From positions 11,484,571 through 11,548,570 of the forward strand of contig NC_045138.2 in NCBI RefSeq assembly GCF_008831285.2: DNA of 64,000 bases, given 5' to 3'. The translations under genes and the position numbers were made by a program. This stretch comes from Nymphaea colorata (lineage: Eukaryota > Streptophyta > Magnoliopsida > Nymphaeales > Nymphaeaceae). The notes beneath the pieces were generated by a model, which was not told where the DNA came from, did not search any database, and saw only the letters and a list, made by a program, of their open reading frames with translations. Positions 1 to 13,600 of the stretch are shown here, piece after piece. The stretch's first letter is position 1; each line of letters starts with the position of its first letter.

Positions 1-740
1 TATAATGCTTCAACCTTTCTTTCTCAGTTTTCTTTTTTTCACTCACAAAATTGTACCATCAATGAATACTTGCAGAATTATTCTTGTTATGTGTTTGAAA
101 ACTGCTTTTACCACGATGGCAGCATCAATTATCTTTCTAGGACAATCCTCTCTCCAATGATACTCATTGACATATTAGGGCTGCAGAAGACCCAAAGGCC
201 CTTACTAAAGGACGAGCAATGTAGGTCCAAGTAAGATCCAGACCTGGAATCATATGACTTTAAAATAACAAGCCTTAACAGATACCAGTTAGATCCATAG
301 TGGCCACTGCCTATCAGAGACCAAGGCACTTTATTTGTTTTTGCAGAGTCAGGGTTGGAACTTGTCCAGCTCCTATTGTAGCTTCTGCACTGGTCTATGT
401 CACATGGGTGTGTAGCATTTTAAAAAATACATGGGTGCAGATGCATCAAGGATTAACCCAAAAAAAAAAAAAAATTATAGGTCAAGTCAGATTCAGACCT
501 GGAAGTGTATGACTTTCAAATAACATGCCTTAACAGATATCAGTTGGATCCATAGTGGGCACTGCTTATCAGACACGAAGGCACTTTATTTGTTTCTGCT
601 CGGTCAGGGGTTGGAACTTGTCCAGCTATGTAGCTTCTGCACTGGCCTGTGTCACACAGGTGTGGGGTGCAGCAATTTTCAAAAATACATGGGTGTGCAG
701 CAAGGATTAGCAAAAAAGGTATAGCTGCCGGTAGTGTACA

Positions 741-781
<41 letters not shown>

Positions 782-1506
782 CTACGAACAATAAAATTAT
801 TAATTAGCAATCAAAAAGCTATGTTTTCCATCCATGATTTAGCAAAAAAGGAGGCAAATTGTCCCTTGCAGCACCCAAGCCACATCTGCACCTGAGTTGG
901 AAACTTGCAAACTGCTCTTTTGAAGAGCCCATGTTACTTAGGTGCTGGTTCTGAGACATGCTTATGAGAGGGCACTATTATGACACACAGCGTTATATGA
1001 ACTGTAATTGCAGCATGTTCTTGGATAGATCAATTCGCACTGTGCAGTCTTACATATTTGCATATCTTTTATATTAGGAACCTTAGTTCATTATTCAGGA
1101 AAGTACTCTTTCACTTCTACCTGCTGACTTATGCAATTTAAAGAGGTTCCCAGAGGAAGCACTTGACAATTGACATTGTATAATTGACAGCATAAATGAT
1201 TGCAGCAGCCATAGTTTACTATGAAGGATTATTATGTTATTTGTTAAGATCTTTGCATGATTCTGCATCATACTTTTGATTAAAAATCTGATGACAGGCT
1301 TAGTCCCTTTCTTTTGAGAAATTGTCTTGAGATGAGGTAGGCAGCAGCACATCTAATTGAAGTATTTAGGATTGTAATTGGCAGGGTGTATCTTTTTTTC
1401 TTGCATTTTGTTTTTCTTTTTTTTTTGGTTTTTTGTTTTATTTTGTTTTTTTTTTCTTTTTGAAAAAACCATGCTTATCTATTTTATCTTGCTTTGCATG
1501 TGAAAG
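1..1506. other. Upstream TypA intron sequence with a duplication and AT repeat
   Basis: No coding homology seen. The region is probably intron because exon a starts inside the G domain. It contains a roughly 256-bp diverged tandem duplication (225-720), an (AT)n run at 743-778 and a T-rich tract before the acceptor (1385-1460). Confidence 0.6.
225..720. repeat. Diverged tandem duplication, unit about 256 bp
   Basis: Sequence from 225 (GTCCAAGTAAGATCCAGACC) recurs from 481 (GTCAAGTCAGATTCAGACC). Both copies share TCCATAGTGG, AAGGCACTTTATTTGTTT, TTGGAACTTGTCCAGCT and AATACATGGGTG. The copies differ by scattered substitutions and small indels, so this is an old duplication. Confidence 0.85.
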
Positions 1507-1683
1507 GTGGATTCAGTGGAAGGTCCTATGCCACAAACACGATTTGTATTGAAAAAGGCTCTTGAGTTTGGACATGCAGTGGTAGTGGTGGTGAATAAGA
1601 TTGACAGGCCTTCAGCACGTCCTGATTTTGTGGTTAATTCAACCTTTGAACTTTTCATCGAGCTAAATGCAACGGATGAGCAA
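1507..1683 (+). CDS. TypA: TypA exon a: end of the G domain with NKID
   Basis: Fifty-nine codons beginning [13 protein letters not shown], in the family directly downstream of the G3 DTPGH region. It carries the G4 guanine-specificity motif NKID followed by [20 protein letters not shown]. The acceptor AG is at 1505-1506 after a T-rich tract, and the donor is CAA|GTATAA (phase 0). Confidence 0.93.
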
Positions 1684-4600
1684 GTATAATTACTACTACA
1701 TTTTTGTTTAATTGGTTTCAAAGATACACACAGACAAACTGTAGCGTGCATTTAAGTGCAATCGTTAGCATGGACTTGACTTGGTATTCATTGAATGGTT
1801 TGTGCAGTGTGATTTTCAAGTGATATATGCAAGTGCTATTAAAGGAATGGCTGGACTAGCACCTGATGGTCTTGCAGATGATCTTGGTCCACTTTTTGAA
1901 GCTATTGTTAGATGCATTCCAGAGCCAGTGATAGACAAAGATGGTGCACTGCAGATGCTTGTTCGTGAATACTTTTCTTATAGCAATGAATTAGTGCATT
2001 TTGTTTACAGCTTGCAGCTTCCATCTTCAAATTATCTTTTTCTTGTGACTTAAATTCGATTGAAAGCTAGCTTATTTTATCTGTGAACAGAAAGATGTCA
2101 CTTTTGGTCTAGGGCACCTCATAGAGATCTACTTTATTGCAGGTATCAAATATTGAATATGATGAGCATAAAGGACGTATTGCAATAGGACGTTTGCAAG
2201 CTGGAATGCTGGAAAAAGGAGCAGAAGTAAAGGCAAGTTGTTTCTTTCAGTGACCCAGGGAAAACATTTTCTTGCATAAAGTGCTGATTTATGGTTATCG
2301 TAGACATCGCTTGCTTTATCAAGAGGCATCTTTGCTTGCAGTTTTATCTTCTCTCCATTTACATTCCAGAATCATTTGCTTTATACTAACCACATGTTTG
2401 TGCAGTTTCTGATAAGAAACATAATATATCCTGCAAGAGCATAACATTGAGTTAAATTCTTGTTTAGGGCTAGGCTGGCAACTCTAGGAGAAGATTATTG
2501 AGTTCAATATCTTACCATCTATTTCACATGGATTTTCTATTTGGGTGTCACATGTTTTTGACATTGCTGGACACTTGAGCGACTGCAGACGCAAAGAATC
2601 TGATCTAAAAATTCCAATAATGGTGTTAAATTTATTCTTTATTATTTGTGAAATTTTTGAATTTCAGAAAATTTTGATTTTAATTTGATTATATATCCCA
2701 AATGTATCTAGTGACATTATCCACAAATATTACATAATAAGAAAAACCTTTCAATATTAAGGAAATGGGCTTCAAACATTCTAATGGATTAATTAAAATG
2801 TTCCGATGGTGAAAAGTTCTCTTTTTCTAAATGAAATGATTTCATCTTTTCTCAAAAATGCAATTATTACATTCCTTTTTCTCATTGCATAATCCTTTTA
2901 AAAAGGATATGTAAGATAGCTTTCTAAAACTATAACGGCACAATTTTTGTGCCAAATGTAAGTGTTATTATCTCTGGCAACAAAAAGAATATTTAGGAAG
3001 CTGTAAAAATTTATAAACTAAAGTTTCAACAAATTCTTGAATTGAAAAAAGTATTCTGTTATTAATCTGTCTCCTTGGTGTATATTCATAATTCTAGCTT
3101 GAAGATTAAAATTATATCTCTGATACTATGGATTTCTTTAAGACAACCTCAAACTTTGTGAGTTAACTTGTACTTTCCAAAGTTTTCACTTTGCACTAAT
3201 AGTCAAGTTGACTCTATTTAAAAGATAAGGCATGACTTTGCAATGTTTGGTTCTCCATGCTTTCTATTTTTCCGTATAATCGTTCATTATTTTTCCTTCT
3301 TATTTCCAACATGCTTTTCCACCAATGTGATGCTCCATAGTAAATGACCAAATATACATAATGGCACGAGAGGTCAGTTGCTAGTTATTTTCTGTTATAA
3401 TGAAAAAGAAAACAAAGAAATACTTGAGATAGAGAAAACACTTTTCTTCCAACTAATATTCAAAAGAAATCGCAAATAATCAGCACTTACAGCTTCAAGA
3501 TAGCGCATGAATACTCATGTAGCATACTTTACGAAGCACAATTAAGCAACCTACATGGTGGTGGCTTTGCTACCAGTGGTGGTGTTTTGTAAGAATGAAC
3601 TTTTAAATGCTATTTCAATAGTGAAAACACTTCAAAATTCAGCCAACACATAATGTAAACCGAACTCCCAATGATATGGTGAGTATGGTTTTAATCCACA
3701 GGGAGTGGGTGATCCAAATCTAATATCTTAAAAGTGCAGTTAAGTTACTGCCTCCAAAATGAATTACACTATCTTAAGAATTACAATCGAACAAACTATC
3801 CCAAAACACTAAAACTGAACGAGCTTGTTTAATTACTCAATTGTTAGGTGATCATCTGAAATTGATATTAAATTCATACCCCAGCATGTGTCCCCCAGAT
3901 TATTAGCAACTCAGTAAAACCTTAAGCATGCCAATAGTATACAAAACCAGAATATAATGAGTTAAGCATTGGATATGAATCTTATTTATGAGGAGGAATC
4001 TAATGCAGAGTATGATGAAATGAAAATACCTGTTCAGCAGCTAAGATCCATGTGAACTAAACATGTGGGACATGCATCGGTCTATCATGGGAAAAAGAGA
4101 ACAAATAAATGGCAAACATGTTCACTCATTACGAGTTCCTGATTACCCGCAATGCAGATGGCAAAACAAAATAACTAAGCCATGTGCAGAGAGTCTAACA
4201 ATGAGCCTAACATACCAAAATTGTTCTAACGAGGGATCGTAAAAATGTTGGTCCAAAGTATGTGGTTTCGCTTGTAAGAAGATCTTGATCTCCTTTGGGT
4301 ATCAATTAAACATGATTCAATTAATCAGGAGAACTTGGTGCACACGAGTCGACGACAGCATTCCATGAATCATTTAATAGCCATGAAATGGCTAAGCATG
4401 TTATCGCACAAAACCTAAAAGTAGAGACCTATCATGCAGACTTTAACACATTGGGTAGGTCCACAGACCAATCCAGGGCGGTAAAAAATGATTGCATGAT
4501 TTAGGCCAAGGGTAAAATGAGGAACAAGAACTAGAAGGTTCGGAGGCTTACTTTAACCAGGTTGCTTAGTTTTGCATTTCAAAGGAGGCTTACTTAGATT

Positions 4601-7600
4601 TGAAAATTGGATTTGGATTTAAAAGTAGCATTGCTTAGATTTGGAAATTGGTTTTGGATTTAAAAGTAGGTTCACTTAGATTTGGAAATTGGATTTAGAT
4701 TTAAAAATTGATTTGCTTATATTTTGAAAATTGGATTTGGATTTAAAATTGGTTTTAATGGATTCGGATACTGGGCCTTGATTTTGAGAACTGATCAAAC
4801 TAGATTTGGACTTCAGACCTAAAATTTGATTTGATTTAGACTTGGATGTGATTTGAAAGTAATTTGATTGGGTTGGGATTTGAAAATGGAGTTTATCTTC
4901 ATTTTGGATAATGATTTGGTTGGATCTTAGAATCAGTTTGTTGGGACTCAGATATTCGATTGGTCCAAGCAGGGTGCAACAATATACCTGGACCATGTAA
5001 GAGGCCAGGGCTTTAATGGAATTACTGTGAGGAGGGTCGTGCTGGGTCTGAAATTTTATAAATGGGACTCTGAAGGTGCTTTGAGAAAATTCTGGGTGCC
5101 TATACCAGTCCAAACTTTTATGATAGAGTCGTTACTTAGCCCCACATTTTTATGTGTTTTGGTTTTTTTTGGTGGAGAAACCAGTTCACAAAAATTGCAA
5201 ATAAAAGAACAGCCCAGTATTCATAAAGTAGACTGAAACAATAGATAAGACTAGCTGATGCCTGTGACAATTATGGAAGTGTAAAGGGAATCTGCCTAAG
5301 AGAAAAATATGAAGAATTGACAAAAGATCAGAACATACTGGCTGCAATTGATGTTGTGTCCGGCAACAAAATAGAAGGAGTGCAGATGTGACTGGTAACA
5401 ATAGAAACAGAAAAGGGAGAAGGATTAAGCAGCATATAGAGGAGATAAATAGAAGAAATCAAACCACTAGGAACAGAATGGAGTAAGCAGAGGTAATAGA
5501 AGTAATGAACAAGTGAAAGACTCAAAACAGAAAAAAATGTCAGATTTAGAGTTAAGTCTGTTGCAGATAAATCACGTGCAGCAAGGTTGGATAGAACAAG
5601 AGAACATGCACAGGGAATAGAAATATGGAGACTTGGAGACAAGAAATAGCAGATTAGAAAGAAATGGAAGAGAGAATTGAAAACCCAGAAATCTTTGATG
5701 TAAGGTGGAAAAGAGTTCTCCCAGGTCGCACCTTCAGAAGAAAACTGTCCCTGACCTGTTGCTTTGATACCGTCACAGAAAACAGGTCTTGATGTCCAAA
5801 GGTTCAACTGTGAGTAAGAGGAGACAAGCAGGAACGAGGTTCTTTCACAACATTGGCAGCCTCAAGTGGTTAGTCGCGCCCTAACTTGGATTAATTATAC
5901 AACTGAATTCAACATGACAAGATAACAACAACACAAGTAATAATAATTACAGCACTGCCACCGACTACACAATGTATAATGCATGGGCTTTGGATTGCAA
6001 TCTGATTGGGTTCAAAACCATAGTTATTTAAGCATATCCTTCAATAAAAACGAGTGAGAGGAAAGTGAGGGAGGTGGATGTCATGACTCGCCATCATCGT
6101 TTTTTGGTTGCAATCTCCTAAAGCAGACAAAGGTGAGAAGGCCACAGGTGCTTTCTGGTGAGGTATTCTTGTTTTCCAAAATATGGTAAAGGAGTGTAGG
6201 TATGGTTAACAGCACGTGATCGCATTGACTGAGTCGAGTTCTGCACCTGAGCTGAATCTGCAGCTGCAATTGCATCAAAGTCGTGTTGACGTGGGTGACG
6301 GACCTGTTTTGATATGTCATTGTCACATAACTTCTACTGTAGATTGATCTATTATTTCTACCAATGACTACATTACTCATGGCACATAAGAAGCGCCATT
6401 ATAGAAGAAGACCACAATCGTACACAAACTAAACACAGTATGGGATGACCATGTATAAATCAATAATAGATCTTAATGAATGACATGGTTTATTGCCTGT
6501 TTTACTTTTGTTAGGTTTGTAAGAGAGACAAGCTTTCAAATTTATGAATCAGTTGGCATTTATTTGTCTTAAATGTCTGTTACGTGTTTCTTCCTTTACC
6601 TAATGCCCGAAGCCAAGGTTGCTGATTCAAGGTTTTGCTTGTTCTATCTCACATGGAAGTTTCATTTATGAGCAGTGACATTCCCATTTTGCTTCTTTTC
6701 CTTGACTTTATAAGTAGCTTATTCAAAGATTAACTTTGGTCTTGTAGGTCTGCACCCCGGATGAATCATGTAGATCAGCAAAAATTAGTGAGTTATTTGT
6801 GTTCCAGAACTTCTCGAGGACAGCAGTTGACTATGTTGATGCTGGAGATATTTGTGCTGTCTGTGGGATTGATGATATTCTTGTAAGCATGTCAAGCTGC
6901 TTGTACTAAAGCTGTAAACCTATGGCTTCTATACATCTTTTCATGAGGTCAATCTTTCCAAGGCATTCTGAGGACTAATATTAACCACAATTGTTCTTTG
7001 TCCTTCTGAAGATTGGTGAAACTATAGCTGATAAAAGCAGGGGAAAGGCATTGCCGACCATAAAAATTGAAGAGCCAACTGTGAAGATGGCATTCTCAGT
7101 CAATATTTCACCCTTCGTTGGTCGTGAGGTAGTTTCTTTTGTTTTTATGCTTCAATGGTGCAATTATCAAAGCTGCATAAATATATTGTTGGATTAATGT
7201 ACTGCACAAACATATTTGCAGTGCCTAGTCATTCTTACCAGCCTAAGCATTTGCTAGGCAGTAGGGATCTGGGTAACCTAAGGACTTGGGCAGGCTATGA
7301 AGGATTTTCACAATCAGCACAGTTCCTTGATATATCTGAGCGCATAACTTTTGAGTCTGGCTCATGTCATTGTTCCATATGGTGTAGGGTTTATTGGATA
7401 TTGTGGTGAGCATCTTTGTGCATTTTAAGATGGAGAATGGAACATGTCTGCCTTTTTCATCACTAACTAGTGTGATATAAACCTAGCTTGGAAAATGTTC
7501 TTTCTCAGTATAGTAAAAGATGTATTTTCTTATCCCTAAACGTGAATAGGCATGGAGGATTTTCACAATCAGCACAGTTCCTTGATATATCTGAGCGCAT

Positions 7601-10600
7601 AACTTTTGAGTCTGGCTCATGTCATTGTTCCATATGGTGTAGGGTTTATTGGATATTGTGGTGAGCATCTTTGTGCATTTTAAGATGGAGAATGGAACAT
7701 GTCTGCCTTTTTCATCACTAACTAGTGTGATATAAACCTAGCTTGGAAAATGTTCTTTCTCAGTATAGTAAAAGATGTATTTTCTTATCCCTAAACGTGA
7801 ATAGGCATGTCCTTGTCACAGTATAACTCTAATATGGAGGTACGAAGGCTACTACTTAGCATTATTACATCAGCCATATGTTAATTTTGAAGCTTTTATT
7901 AAGACATTGAGGCATGTGGATGGCTTCTCCTAGGTTATGAATAGGGCCTCCTTACTGGACATTGATTGAATAAACTTTGGGCTGATATCTTTAGGCATAC
8001 GGTCAACTGTAGCATGGTTGGAACTTGAAACTCTATTTTGGAGCATTTCCAGCTGACAGAGTTGTCCAAGTCTTCAAGAAAATAGCTGCATAATCTTGTT
8101 GATGATTAGCAGGAAAAAGTTGAACCTGATTCCATGGTCAATTTCTACTGCAGAACCTGCTGTTGTTGCCTTTGTATAAGTAAGACAAATTATTTTGTGG
8201 ACTCAATAGAACATTTGACCAGGCTCTTCATACCTGAGTTGTTATTCTCAACTAGTTCTGCGTCTAGTTGGAACTTGAGCATAGGATTATAACTTTGGGT
8301 TTGTGCTTGTATGTAGTGACAATACATCAAAATACTTGGCTCTTCGAGTTTGCTAACTGGAATGAGTACAATATGAACCCTTACTAAGGATCCATTGGAG
8401 GGCAAGTCTGGTGCAAGCAGCAATGGTATTCCCAATTCCAATAGCATATACTTAAGTTGGTTTAGTTAAAAAGCCTATGGTTGGATTTTGGATTGGGTCA
8501 ACTGGTCCACCTCTGTGTAAAATTGTAAATTAATCAGCTAGTTATCTTTGAGTTTATGAGAAATCCCTTCAACAGCATATCTCCTTCCTGAAACTCAGTT
8601 TCCCTTCGTGCAGAGAAAATGAAAGAAATATGTCGTCTCACTGGACCTTTACTAGACAAATTTAGCTAATAATTTTGTCAAGTGTGTCTTCATTTTCTCT
8701 GGCATAACAAATCAGATGAAAAGGTAAGCTATACCGCTGCCAAACACATTCATAAAACTAATTTTGCTATCTGTTAAAAGATATTGTATTGATTTCATTC
8801 ACACTTATTTTACTCTAAATATATTTCTTAATATCTTACCTGATACTATTGTGGAGGCTTATTACTGGGTTTTTCATACGCCATGTAGCCACTTATGCCC
8901 AAAGTATTGGCTGATTTTGACTTTATTTTCTGCATTGTCCTCACATGAATGTATCTTCAGGATATGGATGTAGTAGATGGCAGCTTGGGAACTGAAACCC
9001 TTTTTTGAGCTGCTCTCTTTCTTGCTTTTTTGTATGGGTAGATTAACCATTCATATGCAATCAGTGTTAGCGTATGGGGATCGGGTCTGTTCAGACCCGA
9101 TCCATTCTCTTTATATCCACACGCCTAAGGATACTAGGCGGTGGCTCTCTTGTAATATTTTATATTTTTCTGTACAAATTTGTTGTAACCTATTTAGGGT
9201 TATTGATTAATTAAAAGATTAAGGAACGCAGGGCTGTGTTAAGCCGGCTGCTCCCTTTCCTCCATCGCCTTCTTTCATCCTCTCTCTTTTCAATATATCT
9301 GATGCAAAACGGAGAGACGAGTTCTTTGTGAAGATTCTTACATGGTATCAGAGTCAGGTTGCATCGTCCTCCGGTGAGTTATTTCAGTTTGATGTGATTA
9401 GCCCTAATCTGCCCTAAATTCTTTCTTTTCTGGTGTGGTTATCCCTCTTTTCAGTTTCTGCCCTAAATCTTGCGTGATTTGCCCTAATCAATTTGTCCTA
9501 ATCGATTTTCCCTAATTGTTTTGCCCTAATTTCTTATCGTTTTGCCCTAATTTCTGTCGCTGCCCTAAATCTTGCTCTTGTGGTCTGCCCTAATCATCTT
9601 TATTCAATTATGGATCAGCCAACTCCCTCTCTTCTATCTTCCAGCTTTCTCTCCCAACTTATTTCTCAAAAGCTGAATCATAGTAGCTATTTGACTTGGA
9701 AACGTCAAATTGTCCCTTTTATTAAAAGTCATAGACCCTATGGGCATATCGATGGGACCACTCCAGCACCTCCAATGTATATTGACCGTGAAGTGAAGAA
9801 GACCGTAGTGGGAGATCAAGCTGTTGGGGCTGCGGCTATGAGTGAAATCAGATTTGAATATGAAACCCTTACTGAAAATAATCCTGAATATGAAGTTTGG
9901 CTAGCTCACGACCAGTTTCTTGTTGCCTATATTACTTCTACTTTGTCAGAGGAAATATTAGGAGGTATTGATGATGATTTAACAGCCCTAGAGTTGTGGT
10001 CTACCCTTGCCACAACGTATTCTCTAGTATCCGAAGCACGTTTTCTGCAGTTAAGAAGGCAACTTCAGGACATCAAGCGTGGGACGCGTACAGTCTTGGA
10101 ATATTTGAATGAAATTAAAAGTGTAAGTGATCAACTTGCTGCCATTGGACATCCCGTCAGCGACAAGGACAAAAAGCAACAAGCCTTGAGTGGACTGGGA
10201 ACAGATTTTGACATTTTTTGCACATCCTTGGAAGTCCTACCTGTCCTCCCATCTTTCGAAGATCTGAAGACCAAGCTATTCCAACACGAAGCTAGTCGTG
10301 TTCAGCGACAGAATTTGATTCCTTACAACAGTCACAATGTACTGATCACAGGGACACATGCACTGCAAGGGAATCGCACTCGTACTTGGACTCCTCAGGC
10401 AGGAATGGGAAGAGGGATTCTTCCAACACCACTGGGTTCCGACTTGTTTCTATTGCAACAAGAGGGGGCATGTAAAGTCAGAATGTTGGCACAATCCGCA
10501 GGACAAAAATAATCAAGTTAGACGTGACAACAAGGCAGCAGTAGGGTCAGCTTCATCATCATCTGGCTCAAATCAGACATCTAATGTTTCAGCAGACGTG

Positions 10601-13600
10601 CAACAACTCCTCATGACAGCCCTGTCTAAGCTTCATTTGAAACAAAACGAGCAAGGAGAATGGTATGTGGACTCTGGAGCAGCAGCTCATGTTACTGGTG
10701 ACGCAGGTAATCTCTCTAGTGCTCTCCCTTACTTAGATAAAGGCTCAGTTGTCACGGGAGATGGTTCCCATCACACAATATCGCACATTGGAAATGTACA
10801 AATTTCTATGGGCTCTTCTTCCATTCCATTAAAGAATGTTCTTGTTGTTCCAAGTGTCAAAAAAAAAATTATTTCATTGTCCAAGCTTATTGATGATACT
10901 CACTCCTCTGTTGAATTCACACCCTCTTCTGTTTATGTCAAGGATGCTCGAACCAAGAAGACATTCGCTGAGGGCACTCGCAAAGGAGATTTGTATGTCC
11001 TTGAAGAAGCTCCACAGATGTCAAGACCTCACCCTTCCGTATCATGTTTTCCAAGTCATAGTGAAGTCAATGTCGCAGAGTATAATATGCCATCCATTTG
11101 GCATGGTCGGTTAGCTCATTGTAATCAATCTTTTGTTCGAAGTCTTGTTGCAGACGGGCTCTTAGACAAGTCCAGTCTGAGTTTAGTCAGTGAGTCCAGC
11201 ATGTGCTCGAGTTGTCATATCTGTAAGAGTCATGTCCTTCCCTTTCAATTAATAAATAAAAGAGCTTCAAAGGCTTTTGACACCATATATTCCGATGTTT
11301 GGGGGCCTGCTCCAGTTCCTTCTTCTTCTGGGAGTAGATACTATGTCATTTTTGTTGATTCATATTCCCGATATACTTGGATCCATTTCATGAAACACAA
11401 ATAAGAAGTTTTCCGCTTATTCACTCAATTTCATGCCTTGGTTCGAAATAAATACTCCAGTAATATTGTGCATTTTCAATGTGATGGTGGTGGTGAATTT
11501 ATTTCTAATGAATTTACTGAGTACTTACTAGATAATGGGATCACTAGACAAATTTCATGTCCGCATACACCTCAGCAAAACGGAATTGCTGAAAGGAAAC
11601 ATAGGCATATTGTTGAAAGTGCACTCAGCATGATGCATGAAACAGACTTACCTATGACATTATGGACCGAGGCTTTCCATACGGCTGTCCATGTTATAAA
11701 ACGATTGTCATTGGCCTTGCTTGATGGAAAATCACCATTTTTTCTCTTACATCAAGAACAGCTACGTTATGAGGAGTTGCGTGTTTTTGGATGTGTGTGC
11801 TATGTGCATGTTGATGTTTCCTTGCGAAACAAATTTCAAGATCGTGCTGTTTTATGCAAATTTATAGGGTATGCAGAAAATTACAAGGGTTATAGGTGTT
11901 ACAACCCTAAAACTAGGCGTGTACATATTTCACGGCATGTTGTCTTTGATGAGAACAGGTTACAGGATCCCAAGGCTACTTCTGTGACACTCAAGGACAA
12001 AAATGAAGTTTATGATACTTGGCTTCATGCTGAAATCTTAAGACAAGGGGCAGAAATGTTGACTGAGCACAATGAGCAAGTTGTTAATGAGCCCGAGACA
12101 TCTGTAAGTAGTTCCTTGAGCAGCACTACTTCCTTGGACAGCATGCCTTCATCTTCTCAGCCCAGTGAGCCACCTATGCATAATCGGTTCTCAGGCCTGG
12201 TGTATTCTAGGCGATCAGTTCCTACTGCAGTTCCACGCCAATCACAACGCGTGCGACATCCTATTGATAGATGGGTGAGCTATAACAGTTTTTCTTTGGA
12301 TTTTCAGCTGTTTATGACAGAAGTCAGCAAAAAGGTGGAACCAACATCTTATCACAATGCCAGTAAGGAAAAATGTTGGGTTGAAGCTATGAATGAGGAA
12401 ATGGCAGCCTTGCATGAATGTCAGACTTGGCAGATTGTCCCTCGTCCAGCTGATAAGAATGTTGTGGGATCAAAATGGGTTTATAAACTGAAATATAAAC
12501 CAGATGGTAGCATTGATCGGTATAAAGCACGACTTGTGGCGCGCGGTTTCACTCAGCAATATGGGGAAGATTATGATGAAACATTCAGTCCAGTCATCAA
12601 GATGGGAACAATCCGTGTGATTATTTCTCTTGCAGTCTCGTATGGATGGCCTCTTTATCAGTTAGATGTCAAAAATGCTTTTCTTCATGGAATTCTTAAG
12701 GAAGAGGTATACATGGAGCAACCTCCCGGCTATACTACTCATGATCCTCAAAAATGGGTTTGCAAATTACACAAGTCTCTATGTGGGTTGAAGCAAGCTT
12801 CTAGATCATGGTTTGATCGTTTTTCTCATCATATACAACAAGTTGGTTTTCTCCGAAGCTCCCTCGATCACTCTTTGTTTATCTATCATACTGAAGAAGC
12901 TACCACCTGGTTACTTATCTATGTTGATGGTATTGTTATAACTGGAAATTCTTCTTCACATATATCTTATGTTAAAGGTATGTTGAAGCGAAAATTCAAG
13001 ATGAAGGATCTGGGTGAATTACGATATTTTTTAGGTGTTGAACTTGACAGGACGAATGATAGTTTGACTCTTACACAGCACAAGTATACCCTTGATGTTT
13101 TGGACAGGGCAGGTATGACTAATTGCAAACCCATCACTACCCCCAGTGTTTTGAATACTAAATTGACTACATCTGATGGAACTGCTGCATATTCCAATCC
13201 TACATTCTATCGCAGCATTGTTGGTATGTTACAATACCTTACCTTTACTCGCCCAGATATAGTATATGTTGTAAATCAGATCTCTCAGTTTATGCATGCA
13301 CCCACTGAAGGACATATGGATGCCACTAAGCGAATCCTACGGTATCTCAAAGCTACTCTTGGAGATGGACTAGTCTACACGAAATGTCCCAATATTTCTC
13401 TTGGACATAGCATATATACATATACTGATGCCGACTGGGCAGGCGATCCCGATGACCGACGATCAGTTTCAGGTTTTTGTCTTTTTCTTGATTCTAATCT
13501 CATTTGTTAGAGCAGTAAAAAGCAGCGTGCCGTTGCACGTTCTAACACTAAGGCAGAGTATAGAGCAATGGCTGCAAGGACGGCTGAAGCGTCATGGTTA

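Noticed and set aside
1-1506. Missing 5' exons of TypA
   Set aside because: I looked for the DTPGH, P-loop and transit-peptide segments and found none, so they must lie left of the window.
4676-5807. Open frames of 60-160 codons on both strands
   Set aside because: They lie in a degenerate repeat and intron sequence, have no domain, and overlap each other on opposite strands.
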